A DNA stretch of 34,783 nucleotides. Origin: a virus. Below are positions 15,616 through 23,864 of the stretch, in pieces. The first letter of the stretch is position 1, and each line of letters opens with the position of its first letter. The notes beneath the pieces were generated by a model that was not told the DNA's origin, did not search any database, and saw only the letters and a program-made list of their open reading frames with translations. The translations under genes were made by a program, and so were the position numbers. The stretch spans positions 1 through 34,783 of the IMG/VR virus record IMGVR_UViG_3300042889_001144; one strand, 5' to 3'.

Positions 15616-16461
15616 TTAATAAAACATTAAACGTTTAATTCTTTTTAAACTTTCCTGTAGATTTTTTCCTTCTACATCTTCTTCAGGGTTAACTTCTGGT
15701 TTCTTTTCTGTTTCTGGTTGAGGTAATTCCTTTTCTACTTCTTTTTTAAACCTTTCTCTCGTACCCTGACCTGGCTTTATATTACCACCAATCTCTTTTT
15801 GTTTGTTAATCCAATCGGTCTGTTTAGTTTTATATAATTCTTTTTGTTTAACTTCATAATCCTGATTATCACTGCCTTGTGGTACTTCACTTGGTTTTTC
15901 CTCAGGTTTTGGTTGAGGTAATTCTTCAGGTTTAACAGGTTCTGTTGGAGTGACTTCGGTTGGTTTATCGGAAACCTTACTAACAGGAGGTTTTGTTGGT
16001 TCAGGTTTAGTAACCGTTGGTGATGGTTTTTCCACTTTTTTAGTATCCGAAGTTGTACCCCAATTTGTTGTGACATATGTTGTTGTCATTGAATTATCGG
16101 AACCTTCTTTATACTCTGGTCTCTTTCCGTTAAAAACTTCATCAGTAATTTCAACATTACTCATTCTACCAATAATAAAAGTTCTCCACCCGTGTTTCGC
16201 AAATCCTTTTTTAGAAACGGAAGGAGGTTGTACCCAAGCTCTAACAATTAAATTACCCTTTTTAGAAAGACCTAAAGCAACCGCTTCAGCCTTTACTCTG
16301 TAACCATTTTTTACACTATCTTTTTTAGGTTTTTGAGGACCCGAATAGTAAAATGTAATCATATTCCTATTTTTGATTGCATCAACTATAGGTTTGGTTT
16401 TTGTTGTCTTTAATATGTTTTGTTCTTCAATTACATTGAAGAATATTTTATTTATGTTCAT
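15616..16461 (-). CDS. Protein with WYL-like domain and Pro/Lys/Glu-rich tail
   Basis: Of 281 residues, about 22-105 have the pattern of a WYL domain, a small SH3-like fold that binds nucleic acid or ligand in bacterial regulators: MITFYYSGP, then GYRVKAEAVALGLSKKGNLI, VRAWVQPPS and GWRTFIIGRMSNVEI. The rest (about 140-265) is low-complexity Pro/Lys/Glu/Thr (PTKPP, PEELPQPKPEEKP), probably extended. The C-terminus is basic (ESLKRIKRLMFY). The gene lies in a cluster of virion-type genes, 3 nt after the repeat protein's stop, so a packaged protein is possible; a regulatory role is also possible. Confidence 0.55.
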   Translation of the reverse strand: MNINKIFFNVIEEQNILKTTKTKPIVDAIKNRNMITFYYSGPQKPKKDSVKNGYRVKAEAVALGLSKKGNLIVRAWVQPPSVSKKGFAKHGWRTFIIGRMSNVEITDEVFNGKRPEYKEGSDNSMTTTYVTTNWGTTSDTKKVEKPSPTVTKPEPTKPPVSKVSDKPTEVTPTEPVKPEELPQPKPEEKPSEVPQGSDNQDYEVKQKELYKTKQTDWINKQKEIGGNIKPGQGTRERFKKEVEKELPQPETEKKPEVNPEEDVEGKNLQESLKRIKRLMFY

Positions 16462-16464
16462 AAA

Positions 16465-16842
16465 TTAAAAATCGGGGTATCCTTTTGATGGATTGTATTT
16501 GTTTCTTGCAACAACATCAGTTCTTGATTTAATATCTGTCAATGAACCAACTTTACCATCTAATTCACCCTTACCCTTTTCGTCACCATCAGATAGTGCA
16601 TCTTTGTTTATTGAAGAGTAATTATTTTCTTTATTAAATCTGTTTCTCCCAACATTATCAATTCTATTTTGGACATCAACAGATGACCCTATTGAATTAT
16701 CTAGTTCACCCTTACCTTTAACGTCACCATCAGATAACGCATTTTTATTTGTGGAAGAATAGAATTTTTGTTCGTTGTAGATGTTCGGTCCTAAAATTTC
16801 AGTTCTAAACTTCTGTGCTAAGATTTCTAATTGTGTTGCCAT
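16465..16842 (-). CDS. Repeat-containing virion-type protein
   Basis: The 125-residue protein contains two tandem copies of a 47-residue unit (residues 28-74 and 75-121). The unit is built on YSSxNKxALSDGDxKGKGEL, followed by an IG/VG turn and DxxxRxDxVxRNxxN. The start, MATQLEILAQKFRTEILGPN, is helical. This repeat resembles a phage protein type I have seen near head and neck genes, but no function is established. It lies 1 nt from the upstream 165-residue gene's stop, so it is part of the leftward virion cluster. Confidence 0.65.
   Translation of the reverse strand: MATQLEILAQKFRTEILGPNIYNEQKFYSSTNKNALSDGDVKGKGELDNSIGSSVDVQNRIDNVGRNRFNKENNYSSINKDALSDGDEKGKGELDGKVGSLTDIKSRTDVVARNKYNPSKGYPDF
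16480..16620 (-). repeat. Second copy of a 141-bp coding repeat
   Basis: Encodes residues 75-121 of the repeat protein. It aligns with 16621-16761 at an offset of exactly 141 bp; on the plus strand both copies contain cgtcaccatcagata. Confidence 0.8.
16621..16761 (-). repeat. First copy of a 141-bp coding repeat
   Basis: Encodes residues 28-74. It differs from the second copy at many third-codon positions and several residues, so the duplication is old. Confidence 0.8.
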
Positions 16843-16843
16843 A

Positions 16844-17341
16844 TTAATAACGTATTAATTTTTTAAATTTTTCAATTTGTTCAAATAAACCCAAAGAAAC
16901 AATTGGACTTATTGTGTTTTTATGTGAATTACTTTTCATCATATTCAATGACGGAAATGTACTTGATTTTTTTGAGTGTGTTTTAAGGTGACTATTTGAA
17001 CGCTCACCACTAATTGCACCTATTTCATCTGCTCTTTTTCTTGAATCTTTTTTATTACTCACCATATCTCTTTCACCTTGTAAATGCGTTTTTGACCAAT
17101 TATTCATTAGGTCTCCACCCGCTAATTCAAATTTCAATTTATCTTTAACTTTATCCATATATGTTAATTCGTGGATAATTTTCTTTAATTGACCATACTT
17201 TACTGTTCCGTCTTTAAGTAATTTTTCTGCCCTTTCTTTACCGTCAGCGTGTTGCCCATTTAAATGCATAACAGTTTGACTGATTTTATGCAGTATGTTT
17301 TGTGGAATGTTAAATACCCTATCTTTTAAATCGTTATTCAT
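16844..17341 (-). CDS. Hypothetical virion-cluster protein
   Basis: A 165-residue basic protein, mostly helical, with a conserved-looking stretch AEKLLKDGTVKYGQLKKIIH followed by ELTYMDKVKDKLKFELAGGD. I have the impression of a phage protein family found beside DUF3008-type proteins, but no name or function. It ends in KSSTF-SLNMMKSNSHKNTIS, Ser/Asn-rich. It overlaps the upstream DUF3008-like gene by 8 nt and is followed after 1 nt by the repeat protein. Confidence 0.55.
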   Translation of the reverse strand: MNNDLKDRVFNIPQNILHKISQTVMHLNGQHADGKERAEKLLKDGTVKYGQLKKIIHELTYMDKVKDKLKFELAGGDLMNNWSKTHLQGERDMVSNKKDSRKRADEIGAISGERSNSHLKTHSKKSSTFPSLNMMKSNSHKNTISPIVSLGLFEQIEKFKKLIRY

Positions 17342-18086
17342 TGTCTTTTAAATGTTTCATAATATCATTAATTGATAAATTATGACTTTTTAAACTATTT
17401 TTAAGAGATTTTAATTGTTTTGCAACAATTGGATTTATTTCTTTTTCTTCCATTTGGTCACCATCGTTAGAAACAATCTCACTATCTTTAGATTTTTTGG
17501 CTAAGATACTTTCAATATATTCCTCCATGAACTTTTTAGGATTTTCAACTAATCTAACTTTATCGGTATTTTTTAGTTTTTCATCGTATCCCATTTTGGC
17601 TAATCTTTCTTCAGCCTCATCATCTGTTAAACCTAAATCATCCTCAAAATGGTCCTTCGCATCATCATAATTGGCGTCTTGACCTAAAGTATCGTCATAC
17701 CCTAAAGATTTACTCATATCGGATTCTCCCCAATGTTTTCTATACCCAAAACCAAGGTTTGGTGATAGTGATGTTTGACCACTAGCACTTTTAACAACTT
17801 CATCTGTTGTTTTATTTTGTGTTATTCCTTTGGTGTTAAAATTTGTTGGTTTTTTACCTCTAGCAATGTTACCATTTTTATCTACAATCTCGTCTACTTC
17901 TTTTTCTCCCGCCTTATCTGGTATTTCGTCATATTTTGTTTTATCTGAAAATTCTTTGGCCATTTTACCCCATTTCGACTTTTCTTTCTTTGATGCACCC
18001 TTTTCGTTCGCCTTAGCAAAAAAGTATCTTTGTTGCGCTTTTGATGCAAATTTCTCTTCGATTACCTGTTTTATAAAATTATTCAT
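17334..18086 (-). CDS. DUF3008-like protein, first gene of the leftward virion cluster
   Basis: In this 250-residue protein, residues 13-50 (ASKAQQRYFFAKANEKGASK followed by EKSKWGKMAKEFSDKT) match the short DUF3008-like motif SKAQQ-x-F-x(3)A-x(5)A, seen in phage and bacterial small proteins. The middle is acidic (DDAKDHFEDDLGLTDDEAEE) and the end helical. Function is not established. The start is 15 nt past a late-type box at 18102-18109, which is divergent from the adhesin gene. Confidence 0.6.
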   Translation of the reverse strand: MNNFIKQVIEEKFASKAQQRYFFAKANEKGASKKEKSKWGKMAKEFSDKTKYDEIPDKAGEKEVDEIVDKNGNIARGKKPTNFNTKGITQNKTTDEVVKSASGQTSLSPNLGFGYRKHWGESDMSKSLGYDDTLGQDANYDDAKDHFEDDLGLTDDEAEERLAKMGYDEKLKNTDKVRLVENPKKFMEEYIESILAKKSKDSEIVSNDGDQMEEKEINPIVAKQLKSLKNSLKSHNLSINDIMKHLKDNE

Positions 18087-18101
18087 CTAAATCGGTTTTA
18101 T

Positions 18102-18109
18102 TATAAATA
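18102..18109 (-). promoter_or_regulatory. Late-type promoter box TATTTATA, leftward
   Basis: Minus strand gATATTTATAat, 15 nt before the ATG at 18086. The matching rightward box is at 18127-18134, so the two form a divergent pair. Confidence 0.5.
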
Positions 18110-18126
18110 TCAAATCTTATGAAAGA

Positions 18127-18134
18127 TATTTATA
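18127..18134 (+). promoter_or_regulatory. Late-type promoter box TATTTATA, rightward
   Basis: gATATTTATAGAAAC precedes the ATG at 18140 by 5 nt. It lies inside the longer reading frame that starts at 18119, which argues that 18140 is the true start. Confidence 0.5.
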
Positions 18135-18139
18135 GAAAC

Positions 18140-20440
18140 ATGAATAGACAGAATATTTTAAATTTTTATGGGTCAAGATTGGAATTAAAATTAGATTCTT
18201 CCGAATTATACGATTTTGAGTTGAGTAAAACCCAAGGTGATTATGATGCGGATGCGTTAGATTTGAGTACACCTATAGTCTACAATTCGTTAAAAATAGA
18301 CAATTACCTAACCGATATGGATTGTGTAAAAAATAGAATTACACTTGCAGAAGACGATATAAATGATTTATTATATCCCTATTCATATTCTGGTTTGTCG
18401 ATGACGTTACCATATGATAATTTTGTTTCATACTTTGGGACGGGATTTACGCATACTATTTTAGATAGTAATAGATTTAAATTCACACTTTTTAGTGGAA
18501 GAACTCATTATTTTAAAATTTTAGGATATAATCAAACGGGATATACATCTAACATTTTAACAGGTTATACAGAATCGGCACTTATTTCAGGGTTTACTTC
18601 AGACATTTACAAAAGTAGGAGAAATATTATAAATTTTAGAGCATGTTCGGATCAATCACCAAAAACAAATGTAAAACCATGGGCATTTGATTTTAATGAG
18701 GGATTAGGTACCGATTTTTGTACCCCCAAATTAAAAAGAAGACCTGAAAGTGGATGGACACTGGATTTTATCTTTAATAGAAATTCTTTACCTTGGTCAT
18801 CGGGAAGTGTTTTTTATTATTTAGGCGTTAGAGGGGACGACGATTTAACCGACTTTGCTGATAATAACCTATCCTTTCAATTTACATCAGATGCTAGAAT
18901 TAAGTGGATATCAAGACATTATTCTGGTGTGTGTGCTAATGATTTAGCGTATGGAGAATCTTTTTATATTTCAAGTGGGCAAACTCCAACATTGTGTACC
19001 ACAGGATTAACTAAAGATTTTAATGTTACAATTGTTTTTGATAGGTATAAACATTATACGGATTGTGATCTTGAAAATGATGGAGGACAGAATGATTTAA
19101 TTCCAGAATTTATTGTGAGTCCGTATCAAAACATAGAAGTGACCGCAGTAACATCGACACAATTAGCTCTTTTAAATAATTCTGAAGTTTTAAATAAGAA
19201 ATGGGCGAATGAAAGACAAAGGAGGTTGGGGACTTTGAAGATATACTTAAACGGTAGACCAATATATAAGTTAGAAAATTGGGAGGAAATTATACCTTCA
19301 AAGAGAGGAACTCAACCGTTTATTCAATCTTGGGGTGGTGGAACTGGATTAATGAGTGGAATTCATTCAGGTGTTTCATGTTTTAATATCAAATCAATTA
19401 AATATTTTGAGGAACCATTAAATTTCCCAAGAGTTAGACATCATTATCTAACTGAGATAAAACCAAATTTTGAAATCGTTGAGTGTGGGGTTAAGTGTGT
19501 GGATAGTTTATCTGCACTACCTACTCCAACACCTACGGAGTCATCCACTCCAACCCCAACCCCAACACGTACTCCAACACCAACTCCTAGTTCAACAACT
19601 AGTTCAACAAGTACACCTACACCAACTAGTACATTAGTTCCATCAACCGGAACACCGACACCAACTCCAACACCTGTACCGAATAGTACCCCCACCCAAA
19701 CGCCAACACCGACAAATAGTCCAACTAGTACACCTACGCCAACTAGTACACCAACTTCAACACCGACTAATACTCCTACACCCACACCAACTGCAACACC
19801 AACATCAACACCTACACCAACTAGTACACCAACACCATATACAGGAACAACAGTTACTATTGGTTCACAAATTTGGACAGATAGAAATTTAGATGTAATA
19901 ACATATCGAAATGGTGATGTCATACCACAAGTTACAGATTATAATGAGTGGAGAACTGCAACAACAGGTGCTTGGTGTTATTATAATAACAATTCATCCA
20001 ACAATAATGCATATGGTAAGTTATATAACTGGTATGCCGTAACAGATTCTCGTGGATTAGCACCAATTGGTTTTCACGTACCCTCATATGATGAATTTTT
20101 AACATTAATTGATAGTGCTGGTGGGGTTTATTTTGCTCAATTCTCACTAGTAGAAACAGGTACAACCTATTGGGCGGCTCCAAATTATGGTGCAACAAAT
20201 GCCACAGGATTTTCTGCTCGTGCGGGTGGATATAGAGATGGATATATATATGGAAACTCCAATTTTAACCAAGGACCCACAGACGAAGGAACACCAATGG
20301 ACCAAGCTCAATTTTGGACAACTACATCTTTACCTGACAACACTGCTAGACACATTTTAATTCAAGAAGGTTCCAATGTTTATACGTCTGGTGCACTATA
20401 TAAAACGATGGGATATTCCGTTCGTTTAGTAAAAGATTGA
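18140..20440 (+). CDS. Tail fibre/adhesin: LamG-like domain, Thr-Pro stalk, FISUMP C-terminus
   Basis: The protein has 766 residues from the ATG at 18140, or 773 from the ATG at 18119; numbering here uses the longer form. Residues about 190-440 have a jelly-roll/LamG-like pattern shared by phage structural proteins: [20 protein letters not shown], then [20 protein letters not shown] and [11 protein letters not shown]. Residues 467-573 are a Thr-Pro/Ser-Thr stalk (TPTPT units). Residues about 577-773 form a FISUMP-type domain ([41 protein letters not shown]), probably C-type-lectin-like and suited to binding host surface. The N-terminal part probably anchors to the particle. It is divergent from the DUF3008-like gene. 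The domain order suggests a receptor-binding fibre (inference). Confidence 0.75.
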   Translation: MNRQNILNFYGSRLELKLDSSELYDFELSKTQGDYDADALDLSTPIVYNSLKIDNYLTDMDCVKNRITLAEDDINDLLYPYSYSGLSMTLPYDNFVSYFGTGFTHTILDSNRFKFTLFSGRTHYFKILGYNQTGYTSNILTGYTESALISGFTSDIYKSRRNIINFRACSDQSPKTNVKPWAFDFNEGLGTDFCTPKLKRRPESGWTLDFIFNRNSLPWSSGSVFYYLGVRGDDDLTDFADNNLSFQFTSDARIKWISRHYSGVCANDLAYGESFYISSGQTPTLCTTGLTKDFNVTIVFDRYKHYTDCDLENDGGQNDLIPEFIVSPYQNIEVTAVTSTQLALLNNSEVLNKKWANERQRRLGTLKIYLNGRPIYKLENWEEIIPSKRGTQPFIQSWGGGTGLMSGIHSGVSCFNIKSIKYFEEPLNFPRVRHHYLTEIKPNFEIVECGVKCVDSLSALPTPTPTESSTPTPTPTRTPTPTPSSTTSSTSTPTPTSTLVPSTGTPTPTPTPVPNSTPTQTPTPTNSPTSTPTPTSTPTSTPTNTPTPTPTATPTSTPTPTSTPTPYTGTTVTIGSQIWTDRNLDVITYRNGDVIPQVTDYNEWRTATTGAWCYYNNNSSNNNAYGKLYNWYAVTDSRGLAPIGFHVPSYDEFLTLIDSAGGVYFAQFSLVETGTTYWAAPNYGATNATGFSARAGGYRDGYIYGNSNFNQGPTDEGTPMDQAQFWTTTSLPDNTARHILIQEGSNVYTSGALYKTMGYSVRLVKD
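19519..19837 (+). repeat. Thr-Pro coding repeat (minisatellite)
   Basis: About 319 bp of imperfect 6- and 12-nt units based on ccaaca/cctact, giving about 106 residues of TPTPT/TST. Units differ in third bases. Copy number could change by slippage, altering stalk length. Confidence 0.85.
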
Positions 20441-20498
20441 TAAAAATGTTAATTATATAATAACAACAAATAAAAATACGGATTATAACAAAAATATA

Positions 20499-20506
20499 TA
20501 TTTATA
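20499..20506 (+). promoter_or_regulatory. Late-type promoter box TATTTATA
   Basis: tATATTTATAacat is followed by ATG (20511); spacer 4 nt. No -33 TTTG box. Confidence 0.55.
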
Positions 20507-20510
20507 ACAT

Positions 20511-20879
20511 ATGGAATTCTTTATAAGACAAGGGGCGTCTGACCCAATATTAAAAATGAGACTGATTGATGATGGTAAAAACGATAAATCCTCATTTAAT
20601 GATTTATTAGAAAATGCAGATATTACATTTGAGATGTCTGACATTAAAACAGATACTCCAATCATTTTAGATTCCACATGTTACGTTACCACAAGAACAA
20701 AATTATATAACCAAACCACAGACGAATATTATATAACACATAGGTTCACAGAAGAACATACGTTAAATTCAGGTAAATACGAAGGAAAGGTCATAGTTCA
20801 ATTCAAGGATACTGACGGAAACCCAACAAACAAACTCATTTTACCTGTAAAAGAGAAATTATTTATTAATATTTCTTAA
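20511..20879 (+). CDS. Small Ig-like virion protein
   Basis: This 122-residue all-beta protein has the plan of small phage Ig-like or BppU-N-like domains: FFIRQGASDPILKMRLIDDG, ITFEMSDIKTDTPII, then HRFTEEHTLNSGKYEGKVIV and a final LPVKEKLFINI strand. Such modules often sit at baseplate or fibre attachment points. It follows the adhesin by 70 nt and has its own late-type box, so a role linked to the fibre is plausible. No enzyme motif is seen. Confidence 0.6.
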   Translation: MEFFIRQGASDPILKMRLIDDGKNDKSSFNDLLENADITFEMSDIKTDTPIILDSTCYVTTRTKLYNQTTDEYYITHRFTEEHTLNSGKYEGKVIVQFKDTDGNPTNKLILPVKEKLFINIS

Positions 20880-20895
20880 ATTAAGACTTTTTGTT

Positions 20896-20903
20896 TATAT
20901 TTG
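20896..20903 (+). promoter_or_regulatory. Early-type promoter box TATATTTG for DNA polymerase
   Basis: A perfect TAnnTTTG. The position of the -33 box holds only TTTC. The leader to the ATG at 20967 is about 55-60 nt and contains a hairpin. Confidence 0.5.
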
Positions 20904-20919
20904 TAATGTTAAGACAAAC

Positions 20920-20934
20920 TACCATTTAATGGTA
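20920..20934 (+). promoter_or_regulatory. Hairpin in the DNA polymerase leader
   Basis: TACCAT (20920-20925) pairs with ATGGTA (20929-20934) over a TTA loop. It lies 32 nt before the polymerase ATG. T4 gp43 represses its own translation by binding a leader hairpin; a similar role here is only a hypothesis. Confidence 0.4.
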
Positions 20935-20966
20935 AGCTAATACGTCACATTTAAAAAATATAAAAC

Positions 20967-23864
20967 ATGAAAGAAGTTATCTCTCAGGAAGTTATCGAAA
21001 ACTTTCTAAATGGGGGAGACGATGAGAAATACATCGTAGGTGTCGAATATGACTATCCCTCCAACTCAATATCCAAAATTATTCAGGACCCAATAAAGGG
21101 TAAAATTGTTAAAACAGATTCGTTTGTACCATTTTTATGGGTCGGAGACTTATCTAATCTTAATTTTTATGGTAACTCCAAATCAACTCAAAAACAAATG
21201 ATGGGTAAGTACGGGATTATCATTGAAAAGTTAGAAACTCATGGTAATAGTCGTTTGGAGGATGGTATGAAATTCTTAGTTAAAAGTATTAAGAGTTACA
21301 CCGATTTAATCAATTTTTTTAAAACTGGTGGACTTGACCCATGGGGAGAAGAGGTAAGAAAACATTTTACTATTTTATCTCCTGTTGAACAATATCTTGT
21401 TCAAACAAGAAAACGATTGTTTAAGGGAATTGAAGATTATAGTGATGTTTATCGATTTGTATTTGATATTGAGACCACGGGTTTAGATCCTGAAACTTGT
21501 AAAATCATTTTGATTGGGGTTAAGGATAATCGTGGTCTACAAGAAACAATTCCCGCATTTGGTGAAGATGGTGAAAAGAAATGTATTGAGAGATTTTTAC
21601 AATATATTAAAGATTTAAAACCAACGATTGTTGCTGGTTATAACTCCGCTTTCTTTGACTGGCCGTTTATTTTAAAACGTGCACAAATTCTTGGTGTTGA
21701 TGTTAATGGGTTAACCCAAATATTCACAAGTACAGGAATGAAAGAAAAAAAGGGAATGTTAAAACTTGCAAATGAAATTGAGGATTACACTCAGCACGTT
21801 ATTTGGGGTTTTAATATTATTGATATTGCACACTCTGTTCGTAGAGCTCAGGCAATTAACTCCGAAATTAAATCGTGGGGTTTGAAATATATCACAACAT
21901 ATTTGGAGAAGGAGAAACCGAATCGTGTGTATGTTGAAGGTAATCAAATATCTAAAATTTATTTAGATAATGAAAGTTATTACGTAAACCCTAAGACAGG
22001 TGGTTACAAAAAGATTGGTGATACAGGTACCGATAGATTAATGGAGAGGTTCCCCGGTAAGTTTGAAATATGGCCAGGTAGAAAAATTGTAGAACAATAT
22101 CTTGACGATGACTTGTATGAGACAATGATCGTAGATGATAGTTTCTCTCAATCAACATTTTTACTTTCTAAATTAGTACCAACAACATATGAAAGAATTG
22201 CCACAATGGGAACCGCCACATTATGGAAAATTATCATGTTGGCGTGGTCATATGAAAATAATTTAGCGATACCCGCTAAGGATGAGAAAAGACCATTTAC
22301 TGGTGGATTATCACGTTTATTAAATGTGGGGTTTGCAAAGAATATTGTAAAGTTTGACTATTCATCACTATACCCATCAATTCAATTAGTGTATGATGTA
22401 TTCCCTGATTGTGATGTTATGGGTGTACAAAAATCAATGTTAAAATACTTTAGAAATATTCGTATTAAATATAAACATCTTGCCGGTGAATTAAAAGATA
22501 GTGATCCCGTTGCTTCAGAAATGTATGATCGTAAACAATTACCGATTAAGATTTTCATTAACGCATATTTTGGTTCGTTATCTGCTCCACACGTATTTCC
22601 TTGGGGAGAAATGGATTCAGGTGAAACCATTACTTGTATTGGTCGTCAATGTCTTCGTATGATGATTATGTTCTATATGCAGAAAGGTTATAAACCTCTT
22701 GTAATGGATACTGATGGTGTAAACTTTGAAACACCCGATAGTGCATTAGAAGCTGTGTATATTGGTAAGGGTCTTAATGAACTTGTTAAGGAAGGTAAAG
22801 AATATAAAGGTATTGAAGCTCACACTGCGGAATTTAATGATATTTTTATGAGAAATGAAATGGGTCTTGATATTGATTATACTGCACCTGCTTGTATTAA
22901 TGTTTCACGTAAAAATTATATCATTAAGTTAATTAAGAAAGGTAAAGAGAAAATTAAATTAACGGGTAACACTATTAAGTCTAAAAAATTACAAACATAT
23001 GTTGTTGAGTTCTTAGATGAAGGTTTAAAGTATTTGTTAAATGGTGATGGTCATTCTTTTGTAGAACTATACTACAATTATGTGGATAAGATTTATAATA
23101 AAGAAATTCCATTAGCTAAAATTGCAAACAAGGCTCGTGTTAAACAATCAGTTAGTGATTATAAAAAACACATTCAGAAAACTACAAAGTCTGGTTCACT
23201 AATGTCTAGACAAGCGCACATGGAATTAATTTTACAGAATGATTATCCCGCAGGTTTAGGTGATACAATTTTCTATGTTAATAATGGAACTAAGAAATCA
23301 TCGGGTGATGTACAGAAGGTAACTAAACCAACAAAGAAACAACAAGAAGAGTTTACCGCGAAACATGGATACCCAATGCCTGATGGTTATATTGAGGTGA
23401 GTTGTTATATGATTCCTGAAAAAGAAATTACAGATAATCCAAACTTATTAGGTGATTATAATGTTGCTCGTTATTTAAACAATTTTAATAAACGTGTTGA
23501 ACCTCTATTAGTTGCATTTAAACCTGAGATTAGAGAAGATATTTTAATTGAGGATCCAAAAGATAGACAATACTTTACAAGAAATCAATGTGAGTTAGTT
23601 AATGGTTATCCATTGAAGGAAAGTGGTCAAGATAAATTTGACGAGGTTATGACTCTTTCCGATAGTGAGGTTGTATTTTGGAATAAGGTTGGTCGTGACC
23701 CATTCTTTATGTATGTTGAAAATAGTCTTGAACTTGTTGACCAATATTGGGTTGACCACAACAGAAAGGTTCTACAATTACAAGCTGCAAGTACTGTAAG
23801 TAATGAAGACGAAATTATCGGTAACGATAATGGTGATTTAATTTTACACGTAACCGAAAGTTAA
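20967..23864 (+). CDS. 43: Family B DNA polymerase (T4 gp43-like)
   Basis: The 965-residue replicative polymerase has both exonuclease and polymerase parts. Exo I is FDIETTG at 166-172 (D167, E169). The Exo II region is AGYNSAFFDWPF at 223-234 (N226, D231). Motif A is FDYSSLYPSI (D464). Motif B is KIFINAYFGSLSAP starting at K528. Motif C is MDTDG (D581, D583), with Gly where most family B enzymes have Ser. Length is close to T4 gp43 (898 aa) with some extra sequence, mainly in the C-terminal half. It synthesises phage DNA with 3'-5' proofreading. The start is set by the ATG after a leader with a hairpin. The stop codon overlaps the stop of the opposite-strand neck-type gene in TTAA. Product call is very confident. 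Confidence 0.96.
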   Translation: MKEVISQEVIENFLNGGDDEKYIVGVEYDYPSNSISKIIQDPIKGKIVKTDSFVPFLWVGDLSNLNFYGNSKSTQKQMMGKYGIIIEKLETHGNSRLEDGMKFLVKSIKSYTDLINFFKTGGLDPWGEEVRKHFTILSPVEQYLVQTRKRLFKGIEDYSDVYRFVFDIETTGLDPETCKIILIGVKDNRGLQETIPAFGEDGEKKCIERFLQYIKDLKPTIVAGYNSAFFDWPFILKRAQILGVDVNGLTQIFTSTGMKEKKGMLKLANEIEDYTQHVIWGFNIIDIAHSVRRAQAINSEIKSWGLKYITTYLEKEKPNRVYVEGNQISKIYLDNESYYVNPKTGGYKKIGDTGTDRLMERFPGKFEIWPGRKIVEQYLDDDLYETMIVDDSFSQSTFLLSKLVPTTYERIATMGTATLWKIIMLAWSYENNLAIPAKDEKRPFTGGLSRLLNVGFAKNIVKFDYSSLYPSIQLVYDVFPDCDVMGVQKSMLKYFRNIRIKYKHLAGELKDSDPVASEMYDRKQLPIKIFINAYFGSLSAPHVFPWGEMDSGETITCIGRQCLRMMIMFYMQKGYKPLVMDTDGVNFETPDSALEAVYIGKGLNELVKEGKEYKGIEAHTAEFNDIFMRNEMGLDIDYTAPACINVSRKNYIIKLIKKGKEKIKLTGNTIKSKKLQTYVVEFLDEGLKYLLNGDGHSFVELYYNYVDKIYNKEIPLAKIANKARVKQSVSDYKKHIQKTTKSGSLMSRQAHMELILQNDYPAGLGDTIFYVNNGTKKSSGDVQKVTKPTKKQQEEFTAKHGYPMPDGYIEVSCYMIPEKEITDNPNLLGDYNVARYLNNFNKRVEPLLVAFKPEIREDILIEDPKDRQYFTRNQCELVNGYPLKESGQDKFDEVMTLSDSEVVFWNKVGRDPFFMYVENSLELVDQYWVDHNRKVLQLQAASTVSNEDEIIGNDNGDLILHVTES

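Noticed and set aside
19519-19837. CRISPR-like repeat array
   Set aside because: Units are 6-12 nt, imperfect, without spacers, and lie in frame in a fibre gene.
19444-19923. Minus-strand frame coding for a Val-Gly repeat protein
   Set aside because: It is the antisense of the Thr-Pro stalk repeat; the repeat keeps the other frame open. No promoter or start context.
19850-20440. Variable region of a diversity-generating retroelement
   Set aside because: The C-type-lectin-like end would suit a target gene, but no reverse transcriptase or template repeat is visible in the window.
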